Shown: positions 45,186 to 57,607, numbered from the stretch's first letter. The stretch is DNA of 64,000 nt from Tridacna crocea (GCA_943736015.1 OX031071.1:40364619-40428618); one strand, 5' to 3'. Numbers and translations are program-made. Notes: a model not told the origin generated them from the sequence alone.

Positions 45186-45470
45186 GTTGCTGCTGATGCC
45201 GATACTACTACTACTACCATAACAACAACAACTACTACTACTAGTATTCTTTTACCCCATTTTTGCCTTAACATTGTTGTTGGTGCTGATGCTGCTGATG
45301 TTTTTACTACTATTTCTACTACAACTACTACTACTACTACTACTACAGCTGCTGCCACTGTAACTACTTCTAGAACCACTACTACCACTTAAACTTCAAG
45401 TACTGCTACTTCTGCTGCTACTACTACTACTACATCTACTACTTCTTTTTCTTCTTCTTCTCCTTTTTCT
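45186..45470. repeat. (ACT/AAC)n trinucleotide microsatellite in the left TIR
   Basis: Runs of ACTACTACTACC, ACAACAACA and CTGCTGCC. The inverse, TAGTAGTAGTTG, occurs at 48335-48545 in the right TIR. The threonine-, alanine- or valine-only frames across both are artefacts. Confidence 0.9.
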
Positions 45471-46109
45471 CATTTCTTAGTCTATATTATACGAAGTGTT
45501 CTACAACGATGAATACTATTTTTGTATTGAAAACTGATTATTATAATATTGTGTATTTACAAATGCTGGTTATACAGTATTGAACATCAGTATAATTATT
45601 AACATTTTACGGTGCGGTATCGGTGGGATCTTGGTTGTTTTAATTGATACCGCAAAGCTTCTTGATGTTGCTTTTGCTGTTTTTTTTTATGTGTGTGTGT
45701 GTTGTTTCTTTGTTTTTTTGTTTTTTTTCGAGGCTAATTGCTTGAACCCTAGGGAATCATTTAGAGCAATCTTAACGATAACCCTCATCCGGACTTTTAA
45801 AAAAACTTTTGGGATCCACGCGGAGTTTATGTTAGAATTTTGTTAATTATCTATTATTTACTAAATCAAAGTAAAATCAAGTATATGTACATATCTGTGA
45901 TTTAGATACTCCATAATTTGAAAATACATCACATCCGGTTACCTTGGTGATGGGAAAATCCCGAAAACTAATCATGCATTTTTCCGTCAACGTGGGTTGA
46001 AGGAACAGTTACCGAGAAACGCTCGCTAGCGAAAAAAAGACTTGTTGCCTTTGAGATTCGACCCCTTGCAGGACGAGACATATGCTAGTACCAGCCGAGT
46101 ACTTATTAC

Positions 46110-46338
46110 TTAACTCTTTCCACACTAAGTAACTAACTCTAGCGGGTAAATGGTCCTTTTTGGTACTTCTGTTTCAAACTTTTGGACCAGTCTAAAAAAA
46201 TTCATTTTAAAAATATTGAAAACACCCTGATCAGAGGAGAGGGCTCATATACATGTAGGAACCCTCTGATTTTTGTCTACACTGTTTTCAAGTATCACAA
46301 GCGCCCTTTAAACAGGTCTGTACTGTTGAAAGAGTAAA
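46110..46338. mobile_element. TTAA MITE nested in the 3.8-kb element
   Basis: Left TTAACTCTTTCCACACTAAG. Right GTTGAAAGAGTAAA, an inverse with a degraded TTAA. The internal arms AGAGGAGAGGGCTC and GAACCCTCTGA pair loosely, between GAAAACACC and CTGTTTTC. Confidence 0.6.
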
Positions 46339-46734
46339 GAGCGAATGCCCTACAGATATGTTAACATGCAGAGAGTATATTTGCATGTGCGACTGTGTGA
46401 ACATAATCAAATTAGCAAAATTTGCGGTGGGATGCCGTGATATGTAATATGATGTTACACAGATCCTCTGTTATTCAAACAACGTATGTTGTTAAAAACT
46501 TAAATCCTGGTAAGACGTCGCGTCTCAAAAGGTTTCGGACTTATTTTTGTTATCGTACCAACGGTTATAAAATGTTCGAATCGCATGGCTTGCGGTGCAG
46601 TTTCGGCATGGTGGCTGTGCGGTTGTCAATTTACTTATGTTTGGGTCAATTTTCCATTTATAAAAGCAGATAGAACCTAGAGCCCTTAAACACAGAATCG
46701 TACCTAAGAGTCCTAATTCTTTGTAGTAAAATTG

Positions 46735-47052
46735 CGCAGGGTCATCATTCTACGAAGAGACATGACCCTGGTTCAATGTTCTACGTAGAAAAATGGCCCA
46801 GGGTCAATACTATATGCAGAAAAAATGACCCGGGGTCAATATTCTACGTAGAAAAATGACCCGGGTCAATATTCTACGTAGAAAAATGACCCGGGGTCAA
46901 TATTTTACGTAGAAAAATGACCCGGGGTCAATATTCTACGCAGAAAGATGACCCGGGGTCAATACTCTACGCAGAAAAATGACCCGGGGTCAATACTCTA
47001 CGTAGAAAAATGACCGTAGATTAATATTCGACGAAAACTAATGACCCAGGTC
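46735..47052. repeat. 31-bp tandem array of double palindromes
   Basis: About nine units of 31-32 bp. Each joins the perfect palindrome TTCTACGTAGAA to GACCCGGGTC or GACCCGGGGTC. The same two motifs occur in the TIRs of the enclosing element and at 54490-54540, so the array is probably an amplified piece of TIR. Confidence 0.9.
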
Positions 47053-47985
47053 TTTACCCCTTACCTGACATTTACGAATATTGTTCCATAATATCATAGA
47101 CGCAACATGAACACAGACCGGACCCGACTATTTAGCAGTTAGCACAGACATTGGTTTGGCAGCTAGATGTCAATTAATTTGGTGCAAAAGACCTTAAGGG
47201 GCCCATGTGTTTTACATGTATTATAGCAATAGAAAAAAGCTCTTACATTCTGGACTCTCATCGTTCAGACAAAAAGGCTGATGGATGAAGATATCCCTAC
47301 AGATTTAATCATATATCAATAATTATTATGCACTTATCAATATTTGAAAACTCACATAAATGGTCCATGGTCAGAGTGTGCAATTTCAAATCTTTTCCGT
47401 GTTGCAGGGGAAATAAACACAAGATTGGATGTGTTGCGACTTTTCCGCCTCTATTTCTCACACTGAGCTTAACAAGCTTAACCTTGTTCAAATAAACTGA
47501 ATAATATATATTATGCTTTAGATATGTACCGTCCGCTTCACATGCATTTGTCACTGATTTTTTGCCGATATTTTTTTTATTTTCATTCCGATCAAATCCA
47601 AACTTACCTCAGTTATACCAGCGTTTAGGCAAACTCAATGACGAAATTTAATTAGGATCTGACATCGGGTACAGAATTTACCCATAACCCCCCCCCCCCC
47701 CACATTTCAAGGATTGTTACAATATGGTATATGGGCAAATTCTGCGTATTTCTTACAGTGGGGGTGAATGGAGAATTTTTTGTCCATCAACCGATTTTGA
47801 CGAAATTTCGTCACAGAGTTTGTCTAAAAAGTTTACACATTTTAAGATATGTTTCATTATGATCAGTCGAAATATACTTGAAATATAGAGAAAAAATCAG
47901 TGACACTGGCAGATAGTAGAAGTAGTGCTAGTAGTAGAAAAAGTAGTGGTGGCAGTAGTAGCAGCAATAGTACATATAGAAGACG

Positions 47986-48325
47986 TATGAGGGTTGTCCC
48001 AGAATTACGTAGACTTTTGTTATAACTTTCATAGTATAGTTAAGGCAGAAATAAACAATTTCGGGAGCTGTGAACATTATATCTTTTGCACAAGTTTACA
48101 AATTTCAGCGCGGTATCTTGTCTGATTCTACAAGCTCTGGAGATAGATAGGGGTTTCGGAAACGGGGCAGTTTATGGCGACGTCATGACGTCGTTTGTAT
48201 TTTTATCACGACAAAGTTTAATGTTAGGGCTCATGCTATCAACAAAGTCTCCATCAACCTCTACACACTTATATGAATCTGATAGAGCACATTCTTCATA
48301 TTCTGATTCCATTTCCTTATCTTAA
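47986..48325 (-). pseudogene. mariner 3'-end remnant
   Basis: A mariner-like end, TGAGGGTTGTCCCAGAATTA then CGTAGACTTTTG, starts beside TA at 47986. On the minus strand the upstream sequence encodes YKCVEVDGDFVD, the typical C-terminal tail of a mariner transposase (compare the RGDYFEVL tail at 17640). Only the last 80 or so codons plus 3' UTR remain. It is a different mariner family from 16422-17740. Confidence 0.65.
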
Positions 48326-48789
48326 CAATCTTACTAAGCAGTAGTAGTTGTAGAAATAGTAGAAGAAGTAGTAGCATCATCAGCAGCAGCAGCTGTATAA
48401 GTAGAAGTAGTAGAAGTAGAAACATCAGCAGCAACAACAATGTTAAGGCAAAAAAGGGGGTAGTAGAATACGGAAAGTAGTAGTAGTAGTTGTTGTTGTT
48501 GTTGTAGTAATGGTAGTGGTAGTGGTATCAGCATCAGCAACAACAACAGTACCGCAAGGAAAAAAAGGGGGGTCATTCCTCTACGGGGGTCCTTTCTCTT
48601 CATGGGGGGTCATTCTACTACAGCTAGATAGGGTCCTTTTTCTACGGTCTGGGGTCATTTCTCTACGTAGAATAATGACCCGGGTCATTCCTCTACGTAG
48701 TAAAATGACCCGGGGGTCATTTTGTAAGGGGGGGGTCATTTCTCTGCGTTACACCGGAAACAAAACTTTTTTTAAACCCGTTTCCACAG

Positions 48790-50412
48790 AGCATGGCTCG
48801 TAAAAATACATTTTTTTATCTTGAAGGAGAAATGTTCTCGACTACTGTAACACAATTTGAAGAGCAAGCAGAACACAGTGAAGTAGAAGTGGAGAAGACA
48901 AATAAGGGGTTAAAGAGAAAAGTGGCATGGCAGTTAAAGTCTGATGAAAATTTAAAGAGAAAGAAGTATAAATTGCGACATCATGAATACAAATTCCAAA
49001 GCCAAGAAAAGGTTGTCAAGAATCAATCGCCACAAACTGAAAAAAATAAAGAAGGCATAAAAATCATACACAAAACGATTCCGAGCAGACCACAAGATAA
49101 TCAAAGTGTAATTGGTGATAGATGTTTCACAATTCCATGGAGAAGTCGAGAAATTGTTGGTAGGGAGGAACATCTACGAATCATGAAAAATTACCTGCTC
49201 CGTTCAGATCAAACAGAAAAGCAGATCGCGCTGTGCGGTCCTGGGGGCATTGGAAAAACTACTATTGCCTATGCATATGCTTATATGGAACAAGTTGAAC
49301 ATTATCGAGGTGGAATTTTTTGGCTATCAGGACCAAACGTCAAGGCTTTTGAGAATTCCGTGCGTCGTTTAGCTGCTGTTATTGGTACTATCGGAAGTGA
49401 ACCGATAGAAACGCAAGCAAAAACATTTAACTGGATTTCCCGTCGTCAGGATAGATGTTTGATTGTCCTAGACAATTTAGATCAGGAGGAAGTTCATCCC
49501 ACCATTCTGTCATGCATAACAGATCATGGAAAAACAGGACAGAATAATCACGTAATAATAACCACTAGGAGGAGTGCAGACAAGGCAAAGATAGATTTCA
49601 GTGGCATCAAATGCCTAACAGTTTCTGTATTATCTGACACCGATAGTACCCAACTTTTCAAGAAAGTATTAGGAAATGAAAATGACAAAAATGACTCTGA
49701 CATTCAGACACTTTGCAATAAACTGTACGGCCTGCCCCTAGCCATTGAACAAGCAGCAACGACAGTACAGTTAAAATATTATAAGGTTTCTGATTATATT
49801 GCAGAATTCCAAGAAAAAAGCACTCAGCAGTTAGACAATCCTGTATCTCCACAAACATCAAATAGTGAAGACCTAGTCAGGCAATCGGTTTGGACCACTT
49901 GGGGTATTAGTCTAGAAAACATCAAAAACATGGCTCGTTCACTTTGTCTCGACCATGCTGTTAGAAATGTGTTGCCTTTGTTGGCATATCTTGCAAAACA
50001 AGAAATAACTATTGAATTGATAAATGAAGGAAAGCCTGAAATTGAAGATGAAAACCTCAGAAAAATATTTGGTTCCGAGTTCAAGAAGCGTGAGGTCATC
50101 AGAATTTTAAAAGAAAATTCTGTTTTGAGAGACAGCAGTAACAACATGCTGGAAATACACCCGCTTGTTCAAGAATTTATTCGATCTACTCTAGAGCCAG
50201 ATGAACAGGAGAGGAGGCGTATAGCCGAGTTTTCTGTTGCCATGCTGAGCAAAGCCTGTGAAGAAGCAGCAGAGAGTACTGTATCGTGTGCAAGACTTGA
50301 AAATCATTGTGTTTCATTACTGCTTCATTTTGAAGGTATTGGTGACATCACTTCGAAATTATCGAATTTGCAGAAGCGCCTTATTGGGAAGTATTGGGAT
50401 TTGAAAAGAAAG
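48790..50412 (+). CDS. NB-ARC (STAND ATPase) exon
   Basis: A single large exon encodes a nucleotide-binding switch of the NB-ARC/STAND class, used in cytosolic sensing and scaffold proteins. From ATG at 48793 it reads 540 codons. Residues 1-100 are charged with basic patches. VGREEHL at 122-128 precedes the P-loop GPGGIGKTT (149-157). LIVLDNLD (223-230) is Walker B, IITTRR (255-260) the sensor, YGLPLA (312-317) the GxP motif and EIHPLVQEF (454-462) the MHD-like motif. A helical segment follows and may lead into repeats. The acceptor TTTCCACAG ends at 48789 and the donor AG/GTGAGT is at 50413. Phase is 0 at both ends. The ATG context GCATGGC could be the true start, with only UTR upstream. No TIR, Death or CARD domain is seen in the window. 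Confidence 0.88.
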
Positions 50413-51979
50413 GTGAGTTAAACAACATTTCCTATCTTATTTCACTTTATAATTTTTATTTTCTTCTTTTACGATACGAAGAAAAAAAAACATCATAACA
50501 AAAATGAGATGATACAAATGATCGTAAATAGAGAACAAAAGCTGAAAGCGGAGAACGCAATAGGTCGTATCAGTATTACAAACAGCAATGATCCGCAACA
50601 TTAAAACGTGTATTTAAAACTGATTCAAATACCGCTAATGGGAGCTGAAAGTAGAGAACGAAAGCCGAAAGCGGAAAACTCCAGGTTCGTTTATTTGCTC
50701 CACTGGATGAGACTTTTAAAATTGATTTACATAGTGTTAGCTTTTTCCGTGCATTGTTTTTGGAATCAGGGGGTAAGGTCGTTGTCTTTCTTACGGTATA
50801 CGAATGCAGCACAGATATATACTGTTTTCGGACAAATATTTCCCTGGGTTTCTCCAAACACTACTGATAGCTTTGTAAACTTTAATTTGTATAATATCAT
50901 GCTTAACAACTAAATCATCTATGATGGCGGTTTAATTACCTGTAAATATTAAAGGGTTGAGTGCAGATTTCTTGTGTTTTCATCGAGATATAAAATGCAA
51001 TTGCCTTATTACATTGCAAATAACGCTATAATTGCACTCGCTGTTCACTTAAATCACTTTTCGAAAATGATAGAGAGAAGAAATCATGGACAAATACGAC
51101 AGTAAATACCGGTAAAATTCCTTCGCGGACACTTGGTAGAACGGGCATGGGTACACAATCTATTTTTAGCCTTCAGCATTTTCTTTTTTTCGGTCGAAGG
51201 CGGCCATTTTGCTGGCTTTGAAATCATATACTTCGATACTTTCGATGATTCATCGAACAAAATTTTAAAAAAAATATTCTGTATATGAACAACACAATCA
51301 ACTATCTGAACTTGAGGCTAAGCTGACGATGTGTTGATTCGAGTGACCGTTTTACAGATAATTTTGTAAAGAATATGTGTACGTACCGTCGGCAGATCTG
51401 TCATCGATGAGTATCTATCTGTTTCCGATATAAGACTTGTTCTATCCTGTGTTTCTTGTAAGATATGAATCGAATGACGCCAACGTGTTGTGATCGAATT
51501 ATTAGAATATAAAAAAATGGTATCACAGCTGTTCATTTTTTCAATATTTTTGGTTTCCCAGTTCTAGGCTTATTTCTAATATTGTCCCTATCACGCCAAC
51601 ATTTCAAAAATTCTTAACACAGTGTATTCACTTCCTTCGGTCCTTTCTCCAACAGTTCTTTCACTATATACATTCCATCAAATCCACGATGACATGGTGT
51701 ATTTTTTTTTTTTTTTTTTATTTTAATATAGACCATAAATAGTTTGTATGAAATCTAAAATTAGATCCTACACAACAATTTGGAAAGTAGTCCCATTGCG
51801 TTCATCGAAAAATAGTATGCAGGTTTTTACATCATATGACCCGATTCTGGCCAATCAAAAAAAAAAAAAAACGGTTTTGCACCATGAGTGCAATTATAGG
51901 TGGGTAATTAGGTTTTTTACATCTCACCAAATCGGAAAAATATATATGTCACTGAAATTTACATGAAAAAAAAAACTAC

Positions 51980-52410
51980 AAATCATCAATAATTAACAAT
52001 CATAAAATAACAAAAAAAAGTGTTTTCATGGTATTTCTTTAAAAGGCTACGTAGCCTCTTAAGCTTTTGTTAGATTTCCCGCCAAAAGTAAGAAAAAAAC
52101 ATTGTGGGAATGTTAAGTGACTGGATCGTCACTTATGACGTTTCAATTCCATAACATAATAAACATGTAATTATTTTCCATAATGTCTTCTTCATCAATC
52201 ATCAATAATTAAGAATCATAAAATAACAAAAAAAAAATGTTTTCATGGTATTTCTTTAAAAGGCTACGTAGTCTCTTAAGCTTTTGTTAGATTTCCCGCC
52301 AAAAGTAAGAAAAAAACATTGTGGGAATGTTAAGTGACTGGATCGTCACTTATGACGTTTCAATTCCATAACATAATAAACATGTAATTATTTTCCATAA
52401 TGTCTTCTTC
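51980..52410 (+). repeat. 217-bp tandem duplication
   Basis: TGTTTTCATGGTATTTCTTT at 52021 recurs at 52238 (period 217). The units differ at only a few positions (for example GTAGCCTC against GTAGTCTC), so this is a very recent duplication. Each unit includes GGCTACGTAGCC and CATTGTGGGAATG phrases. Confidence 0.9.
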
Positions 52411-54455
52411 GGACGCTCTGTTTGAAGCTTCGTCTGTGTAGGAGTCGCCAAGGGGCTAGGTCATAGGTTGACAAAACCTATCACGACACAAAACATAGCA
52501 TAACATTTTTATTTGGGAGCAACTAGGGAAAAGCTTTCGTAGTCAATACAAAAAAGACAAATACAGTACAAAAAATGTGCCAATCTTTATATACTTAAAA
52601 TTCGCAACAAATTGCATTATGGTTTTGATATTTTGACAGTGTGTTCTGAAAGAAATGTGTTTGAATGATATCTTGTCAACGATACGAGGTTTTTGTAGCT
52701 GCGGGATAGAACTCGAACTGTTTCTTCTTCAATTAGTCGATGTGCTAAAGTTATCCTAGTGGCAAAATATTTTGTTGAAAAGCGATTTTTTATGCATGAT
52801 GAGGTTGCAAACATACCTGACATGTATAATGCTGTCATTATTTTTTTTCAATCCGAGTCCACAAAATTTTGTAACTTAGATACAAACGGCTACTCCAGCA
52901 TTTTATGCGTGTATCTCAGGTGGTATTTTCTGGCTATCATTTAATGTGAAGCAAAATAAGCAGGGCATGTTGGCTAAAATTGGGGAAAAAAGCTGCATCG
53001 GGCCATTGATGGGACTATTCAAGAAATGTATTGTCCAACCAACAATCAAGGCTATTACTACTCTGGCAACTGGCATTAACATTGTTTATGTACTCAAATC
53101 ATACTTGATTGTTTGGGTATTATACGCCTTATTGCAAGTATGGCGTTCTTGCAAACAGATTGACTCACTTCAGTATCATTGAATGTGCCAAATTTGAGAT
53201 TTCCCTTTTTATCGGATTTGTATAGCAACTTCGCTTACTATAACCGAACTGGCCGGAACCAAATACATCCCGCCTAATGACGCATCTGCGCTCACTTTCA
53301 GTTTTATTTAGCTGAGCTGTACCATGTTTTCGGGTTGGCATGAGCCAAATACTGAAATACAAGCTTGCGCTTTTAATTCTACTATCTATTTTAGCCAGTG
53401 CATCCCGTCCTCGTGTTTGTCACTCTCATAGATTAAGTCCTAAATGTGTACATGCAGTCCAAATCTCATGTCGGTCAGCAGAAAACCGTGTCAGATTGAT
53501 GCGTCCTGCTCGCTAAAACAACTTTGACTCTCCCAGCCATTGCTAGCTCCGCCAGCCAATTATGTAAAAACTGAAGCATTCACTACCTGATATGGAAAGC
53601 TTATTTTTCGTTACACAATACCATGCATGGCTTAATACTTTTCGAAGAATCCGCTTTTCGATCTTCTGATTTGTGATTGTGCGCTATTGAGAGATTAAAT
53701 TTATCCCACGGCCATCCAGTGATTAATAAGTTCTTTGCAGCACAAATACACAGAGTTCAAGATGAACATCGGTACAGGAAGTTCAGTCGCTATCATAGAC
53801 TATACCGTGTAGCTATTGAGAATTATATTGAACAATGTTTACAAGGCCATCAGCGGTGTGTCTCGAAAGCAACGGAGATATTTGTACGAAACAATTCATT
53901 CATGTATCGCATGGGTATGTAGTAAGAAATTACCGCACGTTAAAAGTAAACACTATGTAAGCCAACTTACATACATGTAGTTCATTGGTAGGATTGCAGA
54001 AACACCGGTTATAATTTTGAAATGACTTCTCGCTTTCATCTTCGCTTTCAGCTTTCGTTTTCGACTATTGACACTATCTGCACATGTCCATTACGAGGAA
54101 ACAACATCAGAATTATTACTGTAGTCTTAAATCTTGGTATAAAGCAGATTCTTGTTTAGACAAATAGGCTGTAAATGAGCCCAGAATGGCTCACTAAAGA
54201 CTTGTGTTTATTGCTAGATACCCCATAAAGCAATCAACACTAAGCACGCCTAGTTTATTGCTTATGTATTTTCAACTGAGTCGGCGTGCTGTATCGATCA
54301 CTAACAAAATTGATAAGTCTTTTAAATAATCATTTTACTGTTTCTAAAGTATAACTATAATCTGGATCGACAAAGGTTTTCACAGAAACAAAAACTTGTC
54401 TTGAAAAGAAAATGATGTCTGCTTGACAGGCCAACCGTATATTTTTTTCTTTTGC

Positions 54456-54545
54456 CGGTGTAATGAAGAACAATGACCCGCCCCTACAAAATGACCCGGG
54501 TCAATTTTCTACGCGTAGAAATGACCCGGGTCAATTTTCTAGGTA
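54456..54545 (+). mobile_element. Solo TIR fragment of the CCGGTGTAA element family
   Basis: GCCGGTGTAATGAAGAACAA, then two units of TGACCCGGGTCAATTTTCTA. It is followed by lower-similarity sequence. It shares the palindromic motifs of 46735-47052 and lies inside the NB-ARC intron. Confidence 0.75.
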
Positions 54546-54928
54546 TATAAAAAAACGTGCAGCAAGAAAGACATCGACGACAAACAAGAAGTGGAAAAGA
54601 AGAAGAAGAAGCAGGGAAGATGATTACAAAAAAACTGGTTATTTTCAGAATATTAAGATTTACATATTCATGCATTTTCACCGATACCAGGCGAGTGCTA
54701 TGAAGGGTTTTGCCCAAGGACACTACCACGGAAAGTCCAATTGATTTATTGAGGCACGAACCTGGAGCCTCCAGTTCACGCGTTCTACACTTTATCACCC
54801 AGCCGCGCAGGATCCATCACAGTTATTAAAACTGAAATTTATCTTTTTACTGCATCATATTTGTTTTAATAGTTTGTTTGTTTATTTAATTCTTCTTATT
54901 CTTAACGATCCTTCATATTCTCTTTCAG

Positions 54929-54959
54929 GACGACTTACAGCCATTAAAATTGACAGCAG
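54929..54959 (+). CDS. 31-nt candidate exon joining NB-ARC and protease parts
   Basis: The acceptor TATTCTCTTTCAG is strong. The exon reads DDLQPLKLTA plus one base. The donor GTTTGA is weak. Entering in phase 0 and leaving in phase 1, it is the kind of adapter needed between the NB-ARC exon (leaves in phase 0) and the protease exon at 60820 (enters in phase 1). The joined codon would be GAA. Its short length means transcript proof is required. Confidence 0.5.
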
Positions 54960-54976
54960 GTTTGAAATTCATTAAT

Positions 54977-55745
54977 TTTTTATACGCCCGTCGAAGACGG
55001 GACGTATTATGGGATCACCCATGGCGGGCGGCGTCCAGTTCTTTGTCCGGAGCATATCTCCAAAACTATACAAGCTAGGGTTATGAAATTTCATGGGTGG
55101 ATAGATCTCATCGAGGGAGAGTGCAGTGCACAGGAATCATAACTCTTGCTTGCTTATTTTTGAGTTATTGCCCTTTGTTGTTTTTCATACTTGAATTTTG
55201 TCCGGAGCATATCTCCAAAACTATACTAGCTAGGGTTATGAAATTTTATAGGTAAATAGATCTCGTCAAGGGAGAGTGCAGTGCGCAAGAATCATAACTC
55301 TAGCTCGCTTAACTTTTGAATCATGCCCATTTTTGTTTTTCATACTTGAATTTTGTCCGGAGCATATCTTCATAACTATAGTATCTAGGGTTATGAAATT
55401 TCATGGGTGGATAGATCTCACCGAGGGAGAGTGCAGTGCATAGAAATCATAACTCTTGCTTGCTTAATTTTTGAGTTATTGCCCTTTGTCGTTTTTCATA
55501 CTTGAATTTTGTCCGGAGCATATCTCCAAAACTATACTAGCTAGGGTTATGAAATTTCATGGGTGGATAGATCTCATCGATGGGGAGTGCAGTACACAGG
55601 AATCATAACTCTTGCTTACTTAATTTTTGAGTTATTGCCCTTTGTTGTTTTTCATACTTGAATTTTGTCCGGTGCATGCCCCAGCTTTACAACTTGGGGT
55701 AAGACGGGCGTATCTTGCGACAATTTGCCGCTCTTGTTTTACCTT
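54977..55745 (+). mobile_element. TATACGCCCGTC element with four ~155-bp tandem units
   Basis: It begins TATACGCCCGTCGAAGACGG and ends GACGGGCGTATCTTGCGAC, partly inverted to the start. TCCGGAGCATATCTCC recurs at 55046, 55201, 55356 and 55512, with a variant at 55668, giving periods of 155-156. Units contain GGGTTATGAAATTTCATGGG and GAGTTATTGCCCTTTG. No coding capacity. It is in the proposed intron, immediately after the 31-nt exon. Confidence 0.85.
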
Positions 55746-57607
55746 TTTAAGCAAGTTCCGACAGAAAATTTTGTATTTCTTTAGCCGAAATGTTTACTGT
55801 TTTATAATTCAAACACCGGCTAACATCCTGAGATGCTATGAATTTTAATAATAACTTCAGCTCATTTAGAATACATCAGAACATTGGGCTTACGGAAACG
55901 GGTGACTTGCGCATAACTTATTTATTAATTGATAATTGACAACTTATTATACCTCCCGCAACGAAGAATCACAATGGTTGCCTGCCAATGTCCGTACGTC
56001 ACAAATTTGACCGGCGAAATTCTCTGACAGTTTTGAGGTTACTGAAGTTAAAGTTACACACAGTGTTCCTTATGTATATGAAGTTGTTCATGAGCAGTTT
56101 TTTGTGAACCTGGTGCGATTTCTTGCGGAATTATCTCTCATTGAACTTTTTTCAACTTTTTTGCGAGTCATTTTCTTTTGTAGTTTAAATAATATAACTT
56201 GGGAATATCAAAAACGATTTAGAATTACAGTTGATATCCCTGAACCAAAGATATGAGTATGATACGCTATCAAAAGTAGAGCGATCACTAAACGTGGTCA
56301 TACCCCAACCAGCTCCTTGCCACAAAAAAGTTTTTTTTAACAGAAAGCAGAATGGTTTTCGAACAAAAAACAAGTACATATAAATTTGAAACAAAAGTTG
56401 AGACTACCTGCATGGTGGTGTAACAACATTATCACCCAAACTTAAGTAAGAGAGGTTTTTTGAGTAGTTACGTTACATTGAAACACGATGATATTTATGT
56501 TTTATAATGTCTGAACATTGATATTTTATCACAGGGGAGTGGGGGGTGGGGAAAGAAATCAAACAAGTGTTTTTATCTTTGAAATTGTAACAAATATATT
56601 TTGAGTATCAAGACTTTAATAACGAAAAGTTACAAGATGTATCTATGAAATTACAGAATGTAGTTGCATTATTGTTCCATTTTTATGTAGAAGCAAGAAA
56701 AAAGAAAGTTCTCCTTGATTACTGGAGACGTATCAGTATCCTTGATGTTAGTGAGGACTATAAATTTCGTGACCAGTCGCATCAATGGGACCTAAAGCTG
56801 CCTCAGTTTCATGACCTGTGCTCTCCATATTTCGCAACTCATCTAATGATGGCCAGCGAATATAACCTGCTAAACACGTATAAAATATTTAAATAGCCGT
56901 CTTTGTCTCATTTTCAACAGTCACTAAACTCGAACGAAAATCAACAAGGGTAAAAATGAGTTTTTCTTTTTCAAAACACAGGTAATAACGTGAATTTAAA
57001 ACACGTTGTAACGCAAAACAAAGTGGCATGAACGCGAAAAATCTAGTATTAACGTATTTTGAATTTAAATTTCAGTTTTAACGTCATTTTGGTCCTTGTA
57101 GGCTGTCGTCATATTTCATACCGGAAGTATGTTTTGAAAGTGCAGATTGTGTTTCCAAACAGGTTATATGAACTTAACTGTCAATACGATAAACAATGAC
57201 CGTGCACAATCATCACTTTCTAAACATATACTTACTGTTACTATTACAAATTACCATTTCCTTAGAAATCAGTACTGAACCAGTTTCCTAAAGCGAATAT
57301 TTATGTAAAGAGCTAAAACTATTTTGAAATAGCTCGTGCGAGGCATTGGCAATTAGTCGTTAATTTTCTATCAAGATTTCATTAACATGCTACACAGACC
57401 TTACACTTTCATCAATTTCAAAACATAATACTTTCACAATCAAAGTTAAACTTTTCAACATTATTTCAGTTATATCAAGGCGACACATCACATAAATAAT
57501 AAAAAAAATATTCCTTAGTAAATAATGGTATTACTTCCACTTTCATCGCCCTTACCAACTGTACAAATTCATTATGAGTAATGGCAGGTTTACTTGCATC
57601 ATATTAG
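55746..57607. other. Intronic or intergenic stretch, no gene recognised
   Basis: AT-rich. An 83-codon frame at 56645-56896 (phrases ARKKKVLLDYWRR, FATHLMMASEYN) looks less repeat-like than most, but I find no domain and no clear splice pair. A degraded terminal repeat is not excluded. Confidence 0.35.

Larger units (their letters stand above)
44972..48757. mobile_element. 3.8-kb TIR element with long microsatellite-bearing ends
   Basis: Outer ends CCGGTGTAACGCAGAGAAAT and the inverse ATTTCTCTGCGTTACACCGG. The inverted repeats extend about 450 bp inward to roughly 45460 and 48310. They include GACCCCC-rich blocks, TTCTACGTAGA units and (ACT)n trinucleotide runs. The interior holds a 31-bp tandem array, a MITE and a mariner fragment, but no transposase of its own. 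No convincing TSD is visible. Partial relatives at 40653 and 54456 share the ends. Non-autonomous, superfamily unknown. Confidence 0.85.
50413..54928 (+). other. Intron after the NB-ARC exon
   Basis: A 4.5-kb intron in the proposed model. It holds a 217-bp tandem duplication (51980-52410), poly-T and poly-A runs, phrases such as GCTGAAAGCGGAGAAC (50545; related text at 50645 and, inverted, at 54045) and a TIR fragment at 54456. Frames at 50608-50913, 52759-53182 and 53677-53922 show no recognised domain and no matched splice sites. Confidence 0.55.

Noticed and set aside
45126-45392. Threonine-rich and valine-rich proteins
   Set aside because: They come from the (ACT)n microsatellite in the TIR, and the same happens at 48334-48603.
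46735-47052. CRISPR-like array
   Set aside because: Adjacent units are contiguous with no unique spacers, and the host is eukaryotic. It is a tandem array of TIR motifs.
50608-50913. 101-codon frame after the NB-ARC exon
   Set aside because: It lies in the proposed intron, starts in a repeated GCTGAAAGCGG-type phrase and lacks an acceptor in frame.
53677-53922. 81-codon frame with HRYRKFSRYHRLYRVAIE
   Set aside because: No family recognised, and its phase and splice sites do not support inclusion in the NB-ARC/protease gene.
56645-56896. 83-codon frame with ARKKKVLLDYWRR
   Set aside because: No domain recognised and no convincing acceptor/donor pair. Left as an unresolved possibility.
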